From Lumbricus rubellus (Eukaryota > Annelida > Clitellata > Crassiclitellata > Lumbricidae): a stretch of DNA of 64,000 bases. Every line of letters starts with the position of its first letter. Position 1 is the first letter of the stretch. This document shows positions 62,465-64,000 of this stretch, one piece after another. A program made the translations under genes and the position numbers. The DNA is taken from assembly GCA_945859605.1 (NCBI GenBank), contig OX243814.1, positions 22,623,345-22,687,344 on the forward strand, written 5' to 3'. The notes under the pieces were generated by a model. That model saw only the letters and a program-made list of their open reading frames with translations. It ran no database searches and was not told the origin of the DNA.

Positions 62465-62489
62465 GTTTGGATAAATTGTTTGTTTGTAC

Positions 62490-62690
62490 GTGCACTTGTT
62501 ATATAGCGCCCCTCAATCTTTCCACTCAGAGGCGCTGCATCAGAGTTTCACACCGAAGTGCTGAGCAATTGCAAGTAAAGGACTTGCCCAAGGTTCCTAC
62601 GTGGCGACTTGAGGTGGATTCGAACCTGCAATCCTCTGGCTGAAGGCAACAAACATACCCACCACAACACCATGCCCCACAAATTGTGTT
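62490..62690 (-). mobile_element. tRNA-derived SINE, copy 2, antisense
   Basis: GCACTTGTTATATAGCGCCC, CACTCAGAGGCGCTGC, AGGACTTGCCCAAGGTTCC and GAGGTGGATTCGAACCTGC match copy 1 at 26322-26545. The B box reads GGTTCGAATCC on the minus strand. The 3' part (left side here) resembles the CR1/L2 LINE tail. Confidence 0.78.
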
Positions 62691-62699
62691 ATAACTCGA

Positions 62700-64000
62700 A
62701 GCAAGTTTCTTATTGCAAACATCTAATGTGAGGGATGGAGAATTTTTTGGTGACAGACACGTTAGATAGAGAAAGAGAAAGAACTTGGCCTTGAGGCTTG
62801 GCGTGCAGGCAGAATAGTTTTAAGAGTTGATATTAAGAAGATAGGAGTTTTGACATTAAGATGACTCGTCTTCACGAAACCAGTCACTTGTCGCTAACTA
62901 CCACAAAATCATCCAGTCCAAGCCTCGAGCCCTGAATAATATTTGTGTTAATCTTAATCAGAGACCGAGCATTTAGCAAAGAGATGCGGAATGTCAGTTG
63001 TAAACTTGATATAAAGTGGACATAGCACGAAGCCTTGACGAACTCCAAATTTTAGGTTTGAGATTCAGCTATAATAACCAGTTGGGTACGATCAATTGCT
63101 AAGAAATTAGCAACTGACTTTTTGAGCTGGCGACTGACTTTACAACTTAGTCGGTGAACAATTTAGTCGACTAAATGTAAACCGTCGCCACAAAATCAGT
63201 CAAAACTTAAATTTTTTATTTTTTTTCGTTTTGATACAATCCTGTAGATACAAAACTATTTTCAGTTTTCCTATATCTCACATGTAACTGAATTAAAAAA
63301 TTTCCTATATGACGGTTCATACATGTTATTATCTACATTCGCCATAGCAGCAGCTGTTTGTATTGGACCAATTTCTATGATATTTGGCAGCCATTTAGCC
63401 GCACCCATTACAGATGCACTCTTCAAATTTACAAACAGAATTATGGAATTTATTCCAGTTCAGCAAGATGCAATCATTCAAACAAAATATTTGTTTGTTT
63501 ATCAAAAAATTTAAATGCCCAGAGAGCTTAAAAACGACCATATACTATGGAATATGTCTAGACACAAATTTTATACATTATTTCTATTAAATATATATAT
63601 TTTTACATGTTTTTGCAATGATGTCAATTTCGTCTGGTTTGAGGTTTCCATCATTTTGGTAATTTTCTGCCTGATGACATTTGTGACAAGCAAATAATTT
63701 AGGGGTGATGGGTCACAAATACAAAAAGGTCATTTTTTATTAATTGAACAGAAATTGGATTTGCTTGCTCAAAACGAGGCCAAGCCTGGAATTATTGGTT
63801 AAAACGAAGTCTTAATCTAATTAAATCACGGACATGCAGACGTGCATGCAGAATTAGTATTCTTTCCAATCTCCCAAAGGTCACATTTGTTTTTCCAATG
63901 TGTATCCCTACCTCTTTATGACAGCTTCTGTCTCAAATCAAATAGTCAAACATTTTTAAAAATATGCATATTAACCTAAATCCAAAATATTGTGTTTCAT
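62700..64000. other. Intron sequence, no gene recognised
   Basis: AT-rich, with only short frames (63323-63697) lacking domains. GCAACTGACTTTTTGAGCTG and GCGACTGACTTTACAACTTA at 63110-63150 are a short local repetition. No further rotatin exon is seen. Confidence 0.5.

Noticed and set aside
1..64000. CRISPR array, prokaryotic operon, rRNA gene or phage
   Set aside because: No regularly spaced direct repeats with unique spacers, no ribosome binding sites before adjacent ORFs and no rRNA sequence; the gene structure is eukaryotic.

Overview
This window is animal (metazoan) genomic DNA, not bacterial. Coding sequence is split into short exons with GT-AG introns. Introns are 0.2-7 kb and packed with LINEs, tRNA-derived SINEs and cut-and-paste DNA transposons. 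The mix (CR1/L2-type LINEs ending in AGGCGCTATATAAAT-like tails, RTE-like LINEs, a LINE with a restriction-like endonuclease, hAT, Tc1/mariner and piggyBac elements) and the frequent TAGGCCTA and TACATGTA words suggest a marine deuterostome invertebrate, perhaps an echinoderm. That placement is inference.

One host gene runs the length of the window on the + strand: rotatin (RTTN), the large armadillo-like centriole/ciliary basal body protein. I trace 21 exons between about 6822 and 62464, together about 1,014 codons (under half of the roughly 2,200-residue human protein as I remember it). Reading phase is compatible across all 20 junctions. Several peptides align with remembered human rotatin, in the same order. 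The 5' exons lie left of base 1 and the 3' exons right of base 64000. One intron (after 31801) uses a GC donor.

Region by region: 1-6744 is a nest of transposons. An old RTE-like LINE is broken by a 2.49-kb hAT element (8-bp duplication), a 71-bp piggyBac-type MITE (TTAA) and a full-length LINE with an intact 1,009-codon endonuclease/reverse transcriptase ORF. 6800-17624 holds rotatin exons 1-7 and decayed LINE pieces. 17985-25550 has LINE fragments and five hAT-type elements. 26300-30220 has a SINE, a mariner transposase remnant, a mariner MITE and a piggyBac-like repeat. 33600-38250 has L2-like LINE 3' halves, an internally deleted mariner and a 1.1-kb piggyBac with a transposase remnant. 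41225-45262 has a mariner remnant with about 440-bp inverted repeats and LINEs nested in opposite orientations. 46132-53965 has hAT elements and an L2-like LINE split by a Mutator-like element that itself carries an RTE insertion. 55256-61790 has a pyrimidine-rich block, palindromes, hAT MITEs and a 2.6-kb REL-type LINE on the minus strand. 62465-64000 is intron with one SINE.

I found no defence system, CRISPR array, operon or credible new multi-gene system. The informative content is the partial rotatin gene and the unusually readable record of nested insertions, several dated relative to each other by intact target-site duplications and by an uninterrupted sibling copy inside the same window.
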